From positions 1 to 32,377 of the forward strand of contig JBIICS010000011.1 in assembly GCA_044238735.1 (NCBI GenBank): a stretch of DNA of 32,377 nucleotides, written 5' to 3'. The position numbers and the translations under genes are program-made. The notes beneath the pieces were generated by a model, which was not told the origin of the DNA, made no database searches, and worked only from the letters and a program-made list of their open reading frames with translations. This document shows positions 16,769 to 24,835 of this stretch, in pieces (position 1 is the first letter of the stretch; each line of letters starts with the position of its first letter). This DNA comes from JBIICS01 sp044238735 (GTDB taxonomy: Bacteria; Bacteroidota; Bacteroidia; UBA4408).

Positions 16769-17527
16769 ATGGAAGGATTTGTAAAATCGAACATAGAAAA
16801 CGGAATAGGAACCATTACCTTTTTTCATCCTCAAAGTAATTCAATGCCTGGCTACCAACTGAGAAATTTAGCCAAAGAAATTGAGACGTTAGGTAATGAT
16901 GAAAACGTTAAGGTAATTATACTACAAAGCGATGGCGACAAGGCATTTTGTGCAGGTGCATCTTTTGATGAGCTTATTTCGATTAAAGATTTTGAAACCG
17001 GTAAAACATTTTTTTCGGGTTTTGCAATGGTTATTAATGCTATGCGTAAAGCTCCAAAATTTATTATTGCTCGGGTTCAGGGCAAGGCTGTTGGTGGAGG
17101 TGTTGGTATTGCCTGTTCTGCTGATTATACCTTCGCCACGAGTAAAGCCGATGTTAAATTAAGTGAATTGGCCGTAGGCATTGGTCCGTTTGTTGTTGGC
17201 CCGGCGGTAGAACGCAAAGTTGGTAAAGCCGCATTTTGCCAGTTAACTATTAATGCTACCGAATGGCAAAATGCAAATTGGGCCAAAGAAAAGGGAATGT
17301 ATGCCGAGGTTTTTGAAAATTCTGATTCTATGGATAATGCAATTAAAACATTGGCCGCTAAATTAGCAGGGAGCAATCCGGAGGCTATGGCAATGCTTAA
17401 AAAAATTATGTGGGAGGGATCGGAAAACTGGGATAGTTTATTAATTGAAAGAGCCGGTATGAGTGGAAAGTTGGTTCTTTCCGAATTTACTGTTAATGCT
17501 ATAAATAATTTTAAGCAAAAGGCCTAA
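16769..17527 (+). CDS. Enoyl-CoA hydratase/isomerase family protein (crotonase)
   Basis: This is a 252-residue crotonase-fold enzyme acting on an acyl-CoA thioester. The oxyanion-hole segments are AFCAGASFDEL (59-69) and AVGGGVGIACSADY (107-120). The second catalytic region is KLSELAVGIGP (130-140) with Glu133. The Glu usually found in GGGxEL is replaced by Gly here (GGGVGIA), so only one of the two classical hydratase glutamates is present. That pattern is seen in isomerases and other divergent crotonases, so I do not assert hydration. No thiolase or acyl-CoA dehydrogenase is adjacent. The DUF1345 gene follows 2 nt later. Confidence 0.9.
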   Translation: MEGFVKSNIENGIGTITFFHPQSNSMPGYQLRNLAKEIETLGNDENVKVIILQSDGDKAFCAGASFDELISIKDFETGKTFFSGFAMVINAMRKAPKFIIARVQGKAVGGGVGIACSADYTFATSKADVKLSELAVGIGPFVVGPAVERKVGKAAFCQLTINATEWQNANWAKEKGMYAEVFENSDSMDNAIKTLAAKLAGSNPEAMAMLKKIMWEGSENWDSLLIERAGMSGKLVLSEFTVNAINNFKQKA

Positions 17528-17529
17528 TC

Positions 17530-18198
17530 TTGAATTTTCTTTTTAAGAGGCAAACCTCATTAATTAAGCTAATAATTTCCTTCTTTTTGGGTATTATTAG
17601 CTTTTTTGTTTCTTATTCGAGCAGTAACCGAGAGGAAATATTTTCTGTTGTTGTGGGTTGGAGTGTTTTTGCGTCTTCATATATAATCATGAGTTTGCTG
17701 GTGATTTTTAAATTAAATCCAGAACAAATTAAAAAGAGATGCGAAGAAGAAGATATCAAAGTCTGGATAATATTTATTCTTGTATTCTGTGGAATTGTAT
17801 TAAGTATTTCGGCAGTATTAAACCTTATTATTCATCAAAAGGAGTGGACTTTTGGCAAGCCTATAGGTTCTTTTGTATACATCTATGGAGTTACCTGTAG
17901 TTGGTTGTTAATGCATATAATTTTTACGTTCCGATATGCGCATTTGTTTTATGCGGGAAACAAATATAAAAGCGGCCAAAATCACGGTATTAAATTTCCT
18001 TCTGATAATTCTCCTGATTACATGGATTTTGCATACTTAAGTTTTGTAATTGGAATGACTTACCAGGTTTCGGATAATTCCATTTTGTCTAAAGAGATTA
18101 GAAGGTTGGTTCTGATTCATTCAATTGTATCCTTTGTTTTTAATACAGTGATTATTGCTTTAACTATCAATGAAATTTTATCATTAAGTCAGCGTTAA
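17530..18198 (+). CDS. DUF1345 membrane protein
   Basis: The 222-residue integral membrane protein has five to six predicted helices. The C-terminal segment MDFAYLSFVIGMTYQVSD, followed by RRLVLIHSIVSFVFNTVIIALTINEI, is the hallmark of DUF1345. The start is a TTG 2 nt after the crotonase stop; no ATG or GTG gives the complete first helix. Function is unknown. It is presumably co-transcribed with the crotonase and runs convergently into pgeF with a 2-bp gap and no visible terminator. Confidence 0.88.
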   Translation: MNFLFKRQTSLIKLIISFFLGIISFFVSYSSSNREEIFSVVVGWSVFASSYIIMSLLVIFKLNPEQIKKRCEEEDIKVWIIFILVFCGIVLSISAVLNLIIHQKEWTFGKPIGSFVYIYGVTCSWLLMHIIFTFRYAHLFYAGNKYKSGQNHGIKFPSDNSPDYMDFAYLSFVIGMTYQVSDNSILSKEIRRLVLIHSIVSFVFNTVIIALTINEILSLSQR

Positions 18199-18200
18199 GT

Positions 18201-18944
18201 TTACCTAAACCCAGTAATCGCCATCATTCTACCGGTTGTACCTTTTTCTTTACGATATGAATAAAAGAGATCATTTTGATTAAACGTACAGTATTCACTA
18301 ATCTCAATGTTTTCAGTTAAAAGGCCTAAGTCGGTAAGCTGTTTTTTATTTAATCCTTTAAGATCAATTAAAAATTTCCCCTCGTTTTGATGTTTTTTAA
18401 TGAATGTCGGATTAAACTGATCAGCTACTTCGGGTCCTACCTCAAACGAATTGTAACTTATGCAGGCTCCAATAAATGCTTTTATATTAAGAGGTGAGCA
18501 GCCCAGTTTAATCATGCATTGAAGGGTTTTATAGCTTATATTTTGTGCGGTTCCCCTCCAACCGGCATGAATTGCTGCTGCAATTTTGGTTTTTAAATCC
18601 ATTAATATAACTGGGGTGCAATCTGCTATCGATATTGCTGCGAATATTCCGGGTTTAGTAACAATTATGGCATCATAGTTTTCAAACACGCCTGCCGAAT
18701 GGGTAATTAATATATTATCGGAATGTGTTTGTTGGGCTAGGCAAACTTTAGTTGAAGGAATATTTAACTGGTTAAATATAAGCTGACGGTTTCTTAAAAC
18801 AATTTCTTTCTTATCGCCACTCGATAATCCAAGATTTAAAGAATAAAATTCGCCTAAGCTTTCACCACCCATGCGGGTGGTTTGAATGCAAACCAATTGG
18901 TTTTGATTGTTAGCCCACGTAGGGCTTATGAAAAACGGATTCAT
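18201..18944 (-). CDS. pgeF: Multicopper-type polyphenol oxidase/purine nucleoside phosphorylase family (YfiH/PgeF)
   Basis: Members (YlmD, YfiH, LACC1) have been described as laccases, as purine nucleoside phosphorylases/adenosine deaminases, and as a peptidoglycan-editing factor. From the ATG at 18944 the protein has 247 residues. The three metal ligands are in place: His74 in QQTHSDN, Cys109 in IADCTPV, and His126 in IHAGWRGT. An earlier in-frame ATG at 18986 would place the peroxiredoxin terminator hairpin inside the coding sequence and add a 14-residue extension, so I prefer 18944, whose sequence (MNPFFISPTW) fits the family start. The ATG is only 2 nt beyond the terminator U-tract. Which of the reported activities applies is not visible. 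Confidence 0.93.
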   Translation of the reverse strand: MNPFFISPTWANNQNQLVCIQTTRMGGESLGEFYSLNLGLSSGDKKEIVLRNRQLIFNQLNIPSTKVCLAQQTHSDNILITHSAGVFENYDAIIVTKPGIFAAISIADCTPVILMDLKTKIAAAIHAGWRGTAQNISYKTLQCMIKLGCSPLNIKAFIGACISYNSFEVGPEVADQFNPTFIKKHQNEGKFLIDLKGLNKKQLTDLGLLTENIEISEYCTFNQNDLFYSYRKEKGTTGRMMAITGFR

Positions 18945-18946
18945 AC

Positions 18947-18975
18947 AAAAAAGCCCCAACATAAGTTGAGGCCTT
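18947..18975 (-). terminator. Intrinsic terminator of the peroxiredoxin gene
   Basis: On the minus strand, GCCTCAAC and GTTGGGGC pair (one G-U) around the loop TTAT and are followed by six T. The stem extends by A-U pairs into flanking sequence. It begins about 20 nt after the peroxiredoxin stop. Confidence 0.88.
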
Positions 18976-18986
18976 AAATTTATCAA
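18956..18986 (-). promoter_or_regulatory. Candidate pgeF promoter embedded in the terminator
   Basis: On the minus strand a -33 TTG (18984-18986) is followed after 20 nt by TATGTTGG (18956-18963), one mismatch from TAnnTTTG. The -7 element covers the terminator loop and part of its right arm. Transcription would begin a few nt before the ATG at 18944. Confidence 0.4.
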
Positions 18987-18995
18987 TTAATATTT

Positions 18996-19628
18996 TTAAT
19001 GTTTTGCTAAATACGAAGCAACACCATCGCGGGTGGCTTTCATTCCTTCTTTACCTTTAACCCAATTAGCAGGACAAACTTCTCCGTTTTCTTCGTTAAA
19101 TTGTAAAGCGTCTAATACACGAAGGGCTTCGTCTACATTACGACCTAAAGGTAAATCGTTAACCGTTACATGGCGAACTACGCCTTTTTTATCAATTAAA
19201 AATAAACCTCGATAGGCAATCATAGAACCTGTTGCAATTAATTGTCCGGCATCATTTACATCATATTCACCAATTAATACGCCATAATTAGCAGTTATGG
19301 TTTTAGTGGTATCCGCAACAATTGGATATTTAATTCCTTTAATACCACCATGTTCTTTAGCCATTTGTAACCAACCCCAGTGGGATTGTTCTGTATCGGT
19401 AGAGCATGCTACCAATGCGCAATTTCTGGATTCGAATTCAGCTAATTTCTCTTGAAATGCGTGTAATTCGGTTGGACAAACAAATGTAAAGTCCTTAGGA
19501 TAAAAGAAAAATACAACATACTTATTTCCGATGTATTGATCTAATGAGAAATCTGTTACGATTTCGCCGCCGTTAACAACGGCTTGTGCTTTAAATGAGG
19601 GTGCTTTTTTACCTACTAAAGTTGTCAT
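18996..19628 (-). CDS. 2-Cys peroxiredoxin (AhpC/Prx1 type)
   Basis: This enzyme reduces hydrogen peroxide and organic peroxides. The 210-residue protein carries the peroxidatic motif FYPKDFTFVCPTE with Cys51 and the resolving Cys185 in GEVCPANW, and has the C-terminal extension of typical 2-Cys Prx (about 186-210). No ahpF is adjacent, so reduction probably relies on thioredoxin, such as the TrxA in this window (inference). It has its own promoter-like element upstream and a strong terminator downstream. Confidence 0.96.
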   Translation of the reverse strand: MTTLVGKKAPSFKAQAVVNGGEIVTDFSLDQYIGNKYVVFFFYPKDFTFVCPTELHAFQEKLAEFESRNCALVACSTDTEQSHWGWLQMAKEHGGIKGIKYPIVADTTKTITANYGVLIGEYDVNDAGQLIATGSMIAYRGLFLIDKKGVVRHVTVNDLPLGRNVDEALRVLDALQFNEENGEVCPANWVKGKEGMKATRDGVASYLAKH

Positions 19629-19660
19629 ATTTAATGATTTTTTTGTTAGTTATTTCGATT

Positions 19661-19693
19661 CAAAATTAATAAAAGCTTTAACAAATTAAACAA
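19661..19693 (-). promoter_or_regulatory. Candidate promoter of the peroxiredoxin gene
   Basis: On the minus strand, TTG (19691-19693) is followed after 22 nt by a perfect TAnnTTTG element, TAATTTTG (19661-19668). The leader to the ATG at 19628 would be about 25-30 nt. This is one of the better -33/-7 pairs in the window. Confidence 0.55.
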
Positions 19694-19719
19694 GCTAAAT
19701 TAAGTTTTGTTTAAAAAAA

Positions 19720-20457
19720 TTATATATATTCTAACAATACAGCTGTTGCCGCTCCGCCTAAAACGGTTGCAATTTTAATAATGTTAAAACGATGATTGTT
19801 AGAGGATTCGAATAAAATGGTAGTTGAAATGTGAAGGAAAATACCTACCACCACTGCCATTATGATGTTGTAATATTCACTTAAATTATTTACAAAAACG
19901 AGTTGAAGAAAATTACTAAATGCTGATCCTAAAGGAGCCATTAAAGAGAAGAGAATTAGGAAGAATAACGCTTGCATTTTTTTTATACCGGATTGCATTA
20001 GCATGCTCATAAGCGAATATGCAATGGGTATATTATGAAGCAGAATCCCCGCCAATAATGGATTTATTTTGAGGTGTAAAATACCCTGAAACTGACAGGA
20101 CAGAGGCATACCTTCCATAAACGAGTGGATAGATAAACCCAACATCATAAGCCATGGAAAGTGATTGTGGGAGTGTTCATGTTTATGAACATGAATATGT
20201 CCGTGCTCAATACCTTCCGAAAACACCTCTAAGATAATCTGCAAAACGAAGCCAACAACTATAAAAATTCCCGTTTTAAGAGGGTTACCATCCGAATATA
20301 ATTCGGGTAAAAGGTGTATGGCGGTTAAGCAAAAAAGATAGGCACCGCTAAAAGTTAAAACTAATTTTAAAATGTTAGCCTGTGGCTTAATAAACAGGTA
20401 GAGAATGCCACTTAAAAAGGCCAGACCAAATAAAAGTATGTAATCTATAAAATGCAC
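19720..20457 (-). CDS. ZIP-family metal transporter
   Basis: This is an inner-membrane divalent metal importer of 245 residues with seven to eight helices. A histidine-rich cytosolic loop (HGHIHVHKHEHSHNHF, 85-100) precedes the paired metal-site helices: GLSIHSFMEGMPL (107-119) and LLHNIPIAYSLM (139-150). Zinc is the most common substrate, but iron or manganese is possible. The GTG start overlaps the methyltransferase TAG by one base (TAGTG), indicating translational coupling. No metal-regulator gene is near. Confidence 0.9.
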   Translation of the reverse strand: MHFIDYILLFGLAFLSGILYLFIKPQANILKLVLTFSGAYLFCLTAIHLLPELYSDGNPLKTGIFIVVGFVLQIILEVFSEGIEHGHIHVHKHEHSHNHFPWLMMLGLSIHSFMEGMPLSCQFQGILHLKINPLLAGILLHNIPIAYSLMSMLMQSGIKKMQALFFLILFSLMAPLGSAFSNFLQLVFVNNLSEYYNIIMAVVVGIFLHISTTILFESSNNHRFNIIKIATVLGGAATAVLLEYI

Positions 20458-21194
20458 TAGTTCTTTCTGGCAATAATTATTAACCTGTCGGAATCATGCT
20501 CGTTAAATTCCTCTAATTTGTAATTGCCTTTTAGATATTCAATTGCAAAGTTGTGGTTTTGCAACATAATTACAAAATCTTTTTTACTAATTAACTGTAC
20601 TTCTTCTCTAAAAAGATATTGGTTTTGATTCGCATTAAAGGCTATTTCCTTATATATTTTACCGTTTTGTATGTATTTTGAAATTTTGAAATCAATATCA
20701 TCAATCGTTTTAATTTCATTAGGAATTATGCAATTTTTAACTTTTGTTGCATTAAAGAAATCGAGTACTAGAATTCCACCCGGTTTTAAAGCCATGTATA
20801 TATTTTTAAGAACCTTTTCGTTTTCTTTTAACGAATTAAAATAACCAAAAGAGGTAAATAAGTTAAATACTGCCTGAAAACGATTACTCCCAAAATTATT
20901 TCGCATGTCGTGCACCGCAAAGTTTAACTGAGTATTCGCATATTTATTGGCTTCATCAATGCTTTCGCTTGCAATATCTAGCCCGGTTACATGGTATCCT
21001 TTTTTATTAAGATAAAGGGAGTGTCGCCCTTTTCCACATGCTAAATCACATATTTTATCGGTTGCATTTAATTTTATTAATTCTAGGATATTTTCCAGGA
21101 AAAACTCCGCCTCATCTATGTTACGGTTCTTATATAATTGATGATAGTAGGGAGAATTAAACCAGTCTTTAAACCAATGGGGATTATGTTCCAT
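20457..21194 (-). CDS. Class I SAM-dependent methyltransferase
   Basis: The 245-residue protein has a Rossmann-type SAM site: KICDLACGKGRHSLYL (47-62) and acidic motif HVTGLDIA (68-75). Later, ALKPGGILVLDFF is the usual post-motif III strand. The N-terminus HWFKDWFNSPYYHQLYKNR is common to a Bacteroidota group of unassigned methyltransferases. The substrate cannot be read from sequence. It lies 26 nt after the LptF/G permease stop and overlaps the ZIP gene by one base, so it belongs to the same transcription unit. Confidence 0.88.
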   Translation of the reverse strand: MEHNPHWFKDWFNSPYYHQLYKNRNIDEAEFFLENILELIKLNATDKICDLACGKGRHSLYLNKKGYHVTGLDIASESIDEANKYANTQLNFAVHDMRNNFGSNRFQAVFNLFTSFGYFNSLKENEKVLKNIYMALKPGGILVLDFFNATKVKNCIIPNEIKTIDDIDFKISKYIQNGKIYKEIAFNANQNQYLFREEVQLISKKDFVIMLQNHNFAIEYLKGNYKLEEFNEHDSDRLIIIARKN

Positions 21195-21220
21195 AAGGCA
21201 AAGTTAGCTAAATAAAAGCC

Positions 21221-22297
21221 TTACTTAGGCGCCATTCTTAAAAGAATTAAACTAATAATTAAATACATGGCATTGGGGATCCAAACCGCAGCAAAAGGAG
21301 GGAAGCCCGCATAATAGGCGAAAGTGGTGAAAATTTGTAAGAACATTAAATAACTAAAACTAACCGCAAGACCAAATCCAATATGCATTCCAATACCCCC
21401 TCTAACTTTTCTGCTTGAAATGGCAACACCAATAAGAGTTAAAATAAAAGTAGCAAAGGGCATGGAACTTCTTTGGTATTTTTCTACTAAATAAAAGGGT
21501 ACTATATCGCTTCCTTTTAAGGTTTCCTCTTTTATGTATTCGTTTAGTTCATCAATATCATAGGCTTTAACATCGGTAGTTCGTTTAGAGAACTCTTTAG
21601 GTTTAACATTAAATACAGTATCTAGTTTGGCGCCGGTTTTTAATGTCTCATTTAGTCCATTAAAAGATCGTAGCCAGTAATTTTCCAGCGACCAACTTTT
21701 ATGGGTAGAGTCCCATCTGATGAAATCGCTACCCATTTTATAAATCATTTTTTTATTCTCAAATTTTTCTAAAGTAAACTTATAACCTATGTTATCAAAT
21801 GTATTATAACTTTCAAAATATAGATAAGTATTGGGGCTATCCTGAATATGAGCATTTTGTCGGGTAAATTGCATTTTTACTCTTATGTAATCTTCCTCAA
21901 ATTTTAACCTTCTGGCATTTGCTTTCGGTATAACATAAAAATTTAAGTATAGCGATAGTGAAGCAATAACTGAAGCTGCAATCATATAGGGAAATAAAAG
22001 TCTTTTAAACGATACCCCTGAACCTAAAATTGCCACAATTTCGGTATTGCTGGCCATTTTAGAAGTGAAGAAAATTACGGAAATAAAAGTGAATAAGGGA
22101 GCAAAAAGGTTTACAAAGTAGGGTATAAAATTTAAGTAGTAGTCAAACACAATAGCTTTTATAGGAGCTTCTTTAGAAATGAAATCCTCCAGTTTTTCCG
22201 AGATATCAAAAACAATAACAATTGAAATAATAAGCGCAATAGAAAGGAAAAATGTTCCTAAAAATTTGCGGATTATGTATAAATCAATTTTTTTCAT
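21221..22297 (-). CDS. LptF/LptG family permease (YjgP/YjgQ)
   Basis: This is an inner-membrane permease of the LPS export ABC complex, 358 residues. It opens with the diagnostic MKKIDLYIIRKFLGTFFLSI; six helices group as three at the N-terminus and three at the C-terminus, flanking a periplasmic beta-jellyroll (about 120-260). The segment SSMPFATFILTLIGVAISSRKVRGGIG is the typical coupling region. I cannot tell LptF from LptG. It follows tgt by 170 bp, a gap that contains the heptamer array, and LptB is encoded at 13042-13764. Confidence 0.92.
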   Translation of the reverse strand: MKKIDLYIIRKFLGTFFLSIALIISIVIVFDISEKLEDFISKEAPIKAIVFDYYLNFIPYFVNLFAPLFTFISVIFFTSKMASNTEIVAILGSGVSFKRLLFPYMIAASVIASLSLYLNFYVIPKANARRLKFEEDYIRVKMQFTRQNAHIQDSPNTYLYFESYNTFDNIGYKFTLEKFENKKMIYKMGSDFIRWDSTHKSWSLENYWLRSFNGLNETLKTGAKLDTVFNVKPKEFSKRTTDVKAYDIDELNEYIKEETLKGSDIVPFYLVEKYQRSSMPFATFILTLIGVAISSRKVRGGIGMHIGFGLAVSFSYLMFLQIFTTFAYYAGFPPFAAVWIPNAMYLIISLILLRMAPK

Positions 22298-22343
22298 TTT
22301 AATTTAGAAAGTTTAGAAGATTTAAAAATTATTTCTTTGTTAT

Positions 22344-22434
22344 CAACTTACAACTTACAACTTACAACTTTCAACTTTCAACTTTCAACTTTCAACTTTC
22401 AACTTTCAACTTTCAACTTTCAACTTTCAACTTT
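22344..22434. repeat. Heptanucleotide tandem array, 13 units
   Basis: Thirteen perfect 7-nt units run without interruption: three CAACTTA followed by ten CAACTTT (plus strand). On the transcribed (minus) strand they read AAAGTTG and TAAGTTG, supplying a TTG every 7 nt. The array ends 46 bp before the ATG of the LptF/G gene and starts beyond the tgt stop. Copy-number change would alter spacing in steps of 7 bp. Confidence 0.97.
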
Positions 22435-22467
22435 CAAATCTGAAAACCTATTCTTTAAACTGTATAA

Positions 22468-23598
22468 CTATAATCTGTTATCCAATTTTCCTGCCATTTC
22501 ATTTTTCCATTCAAAATAAGTTCCATTTATAATTTGTTTACGCGCTTCTCTAACCAGTTGTAAATAAAACCCAATATTGTGAACCGAGGCAATTTGAGCG
22601 CCTAAAATCTCATTGGAAATAATAAGATGTCGAAGATATGCTCTCGTATAATGATGATCTACCCATGTAGAGCCATTTGGATCTAATTCGTTAAAATCAC
22701 TTTCCCACTTTTTGTTGCGAATATTTATTTTTCCTTCAGCGGTAAAAAGCATTCCGTTTCGAGCATTGCGGGTGGGCATTACGCAGTCCATCATGTCTAC
22801 CCCCAAACCGATATTTTCAACTATGTTGGCCGGAGTACCTACCCCCATTAAATAGCGTGGTTTTTCCTTTGGTAAAATATCGCAAACTAATTCACTTAAT
22901 TCGTACATTACTTCGGCAGGTTCACCAACGCTTAAACCTCCAATAGCATTGCCTTCCAGGTTTTGTTCGGTTATAAACTCAGCCGATTGGCGTCTTAAAT
23001 CCTTAAAAACACTGCCCTGCACAATCGGAAAAAGTGTTTGACTGTAGCCATATTTATTTTCAGTTTCATCAAACCGTTTTATGCAACGTTTAAGCCATCG
23101 GTGTGTCATTTCCATTGATTTACGGGCATATTCGTAATCGCAAGGGAAGGGAGCACATTCATCAAAAGCCATAATAATATCGGCACCAATGCTTCGTTGT
23201 ATATCCATTACCTTTTCGGGGGAAAAAAGATGCTTGCTTCCATCAATATGGGAGGTAAAATAGGCTCCTTCTTCTTTTAATTTTCGGTTTGCACTTAACG
23301 AAAAAACCTGATAACCTCCGCTATCGGTTAAAATGGGGCGATCCCAACTGTTAAATTTATGTAAACCTCCGGCTTTTTCTAAAATTTCAATTCCTGGTCT
23401 GAGGTATAAATGGTAGGTATTTCCTAAAATTATTTGGGCGTTAATGTCTTGTTTAAGTTCTCGTTGGTGGATGGCTTTAACGGTTCCGGCAGTGCCAACG
23501 GGCATAAAAATTGGAGTTTCAATTGTTCCGTGGTCGGTATGTATTAAACCGGCCCTGGCTTTTGTTTTTGGATCAACGGCTACCAATTCAAATTTCAT
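22468..23598 (-). CDS. tgt: tRNA-guanine transglycosylase without zinc-site cysteines
   Basis: Tgt exchanges guanine-34 for preQ1 in GUN-anticodon tRNAs during queuosine synthesis. The 376-residue protein has substrate-pocket motif TDSGGYQVFS (91-100) with Asp92, GGLSVGE (220-226), and nucleophile Asp271 in GVDMMDCVMPTRNARNG. Where bacterial enzymes have the CxCxxC zinc site, this one reads DPNGSTWVDHHYTRAYLRH (306-324), lacking all three cysteines; the downstream His region (ASVHN) remains. I recall similar losses in other Bacteroidota, but cannot confirm that here. Its promoter probably lies in the divergent gap shared with the GT2 gene. Confidence 0.95.
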   Translation of the reverse strand: MKFELVAVDPKTKARAGLIHTDHGTIETPIFMPVGTAGTVKAIHQRELKQDINAQIILGNTYHLYLRPGIEILEKAGGLHKFNSWDRPILTDSGGYQVFSLSANRKLKEEGAYFTSHIDGSKHLFSPEKVMDIQRSIGADIIMAFDECAPFPCDYEYARKSMEMTHRWLKRCIKRFDETENKYGYSQTLFPIVQGSVFKDLRRQSAEFITEQNLEGNAIGGLSVGEPAEVMYELSELVCDILPKEKPRYLMGVGTPANIVENIGLGVDMMDCVMPTRNARNGMLFTAEGKINIRNKKWESDFNELDPNGSTWVDHHYTRAYLRHLIISNEILGAQIASVHNIGFYLQLVREARKQIINGTYFEWKNEMAGKLDNRL

Positions 23599-23636
23599 AA
23601 ATACCCAAATTGTTAATTACTTTGTTAAACAATTGC

Positions 23637-23644
23637 CAAATATA
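23637..23644 (-). promoter_or_regulatory. Candidate -7 element of tgt
   Basis: On the minus strand this is TATATTTG, a perfect TAnnTTTG match, 38 nt before the tgt ATG at 23598. The nearest TTTG upstream is only 12 nt away, shorter than the usual -33 spacing. Confidence 0.42.
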
Positions 23645-23670
23645 CATACTTAGGGGCAAATCCTTTAAAA

Positions 23671-23678
23671 TACATTTG
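23671..23678 (+). promoter_or_regulatory. Candidate -7 element of the GT2 gene
   Basis: TACATTTG is a perfect TAnnTTTG match ending 11 nt before the ATG at 23690, implying a very short leader. It pairs with the opposing element at 23637-23644 in a 91-bp divergent gap. Confidence 0.45.
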
Positions 23679-23689
23679 CCTATAATTAT

Positions 23690-24835
23690 ATGGAAAAATT
23701 AGGAGGCTTTGTTAATTTTCAATTTGCTGTTTGGGTTATAGCAGCTCTATTTATAGTTAGCTTTATTATTCAGCTTTACTATTACTTGGGTATATATTCC
23801 AAGTTTACTTGGTTAAACGATTCTTTAATGCCAAGATCCAACGATATGCCTCCGGTATCTATAGTTATATGTGCCCGTAATGAGTCTGCTAATCTTCAAA
23901 AACATTTACCCCGTTTACTTAGTTTAAATTACCCCGATTACGAGGTGGTGGTAGTAAACGACTGTTCATATGACGATTCAAAGGAGATTTTGGAGTCTTT
24001 TGAAAAACAACATCCTAATTTAAAGGTAACAACTTTAAATGAAGATGTGGTTTATCAACACGATAAGAAGTTCGCTGTAACAATTGGAATTAAGGCTGCA
24101 AAACATGAGTTTATGGTGCTGTCTGATGCTGATTGTTACCCTAAATCGGAAAATTGGCTTCGCGAAATTGTTCGTAGTTACACCCCTGCAACTAATTTAG
24201 TATTAGGATTTGGAGCTTATGAAAAAGAGTCTTTTTTTGTAAATCGTTTAATTCGTTTCGATACTTTTTTTATCGGTATGCAGTATTTTACTGCTGCAAT
24301 GCGAGGCGCTCCCTATATGGGAGTTGGCCGAAATTTATCGTATAAAAAAACATTGTTTTTTAAAAACAAAGGATTTGCTTCTCATTCTCATATTCGTTCG
24401 GGAGATGATGATTTGTTTGTAAACCAGGTTGCCAATGCAAATAATACGGGTATTTGTTTTGCAAAAGACGGTCATACGGTTTCCATACCAAAAGATAATT
24501 TTGGCGATTGGTTCGATCAAAAAAGAAGACATCTTACCACTAGTCCGCATTACAAACCTTCCGACAAGCGATACATAGGCTTTCAGGTTTTTTCCTCATT
24601 TTTCTTTTACGTTACGTTGTTTTTACTAATGGGTTTACAGTTTTTTCCTTGGATAATATTGTTTCTATTTATAGTGCGTTTAATCGTACAAATGATTATA
24701 TTTAAGGGTGCTATGGAAAAGTTAGACGAGAAAGATTTATGGTTATGGTCACCCCTTCTGGACATGGTCTTAACCTTTATTTATCCCCTCTTAACTATTT
24801 CCAACTCATTTAACGAAGAGCCACGATGGAAATAA
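23690..24835 (+). CDS. Membrane-bound family 2 glycosyltransferase
   Basis: The 381-residue protein starts with a transmembrane helix (about 11-33). A GT-A fold follows: VSIVICARNESANLQKHLP (56-74), NDCSYDDS (90-97), DxD-type SDADCY (145-150), SGDDDLFVN (237-245) and QKRRH (277-281), which occupies the position of the Q/RxxRW motif of processive GT2 enzymes but lacks the Trp. Two or three C-terminal helices follow (about 300-335 and 353-371). It probably builds a surface or lipid-linked glycan; the sugar is unknown. It overlaps the sigma factor gene by 10 nt, so the two are co-expressed. Confidence 0.9.
   Translation: MEKLGGFVNFQFAVWVIAALFIVSFIIQLYYYLGIYSKFTWLNDSLMPRSNDMPPVSIVICARNESANLQKHLPRLLSLNYPDYEVVVVNDCSYDDSKEILESFEKQHPNLKVTTLNEDVVYQHDKKFAVTIGIKAAKHEFMVLSDADCYPKSENWLREIVRSYTPATNLVLGFGAYEKESFFVNRLIRFDTFFIGMQYFTAAMRGAPYMGVGRNLSYKKTLFFKNKGFASHSHIRSGDDDLFVNQVANANNTGICFAKDGHTVSIPKDNFGDWFDQKRRHLTTSPHYKPSDKRYIGFQVFSSFFFYVTLFLLMGLQFFPWIILFLFIVRLIVQMIIFKGAMEKLDEKDLWLWSPLLDMVLTFIYPLLTISNSFNEEPRWK

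Noticed and set aside
18945..18986. N-terminal extension of pgeF from the ATG at 18986
   Set aside because: It would translate through the peroxiredoxin terminator hairpin and U-tract; the 18944 ATG gives the family-like N-terminus.
22344..22434. Possible CRISPR array
   Set aside because: The units are 7 nt, directly adjacent and without spacers; no cas genes are present.
22337..22519. Plus-strand ORF with the heptapeptide repeat FNFQLST
   Set aside because: It is simply the 7-nt array translated: 21 nt give 7 residues in any frame. It runs antisense into the tgt 3' end and has no other coding signal.
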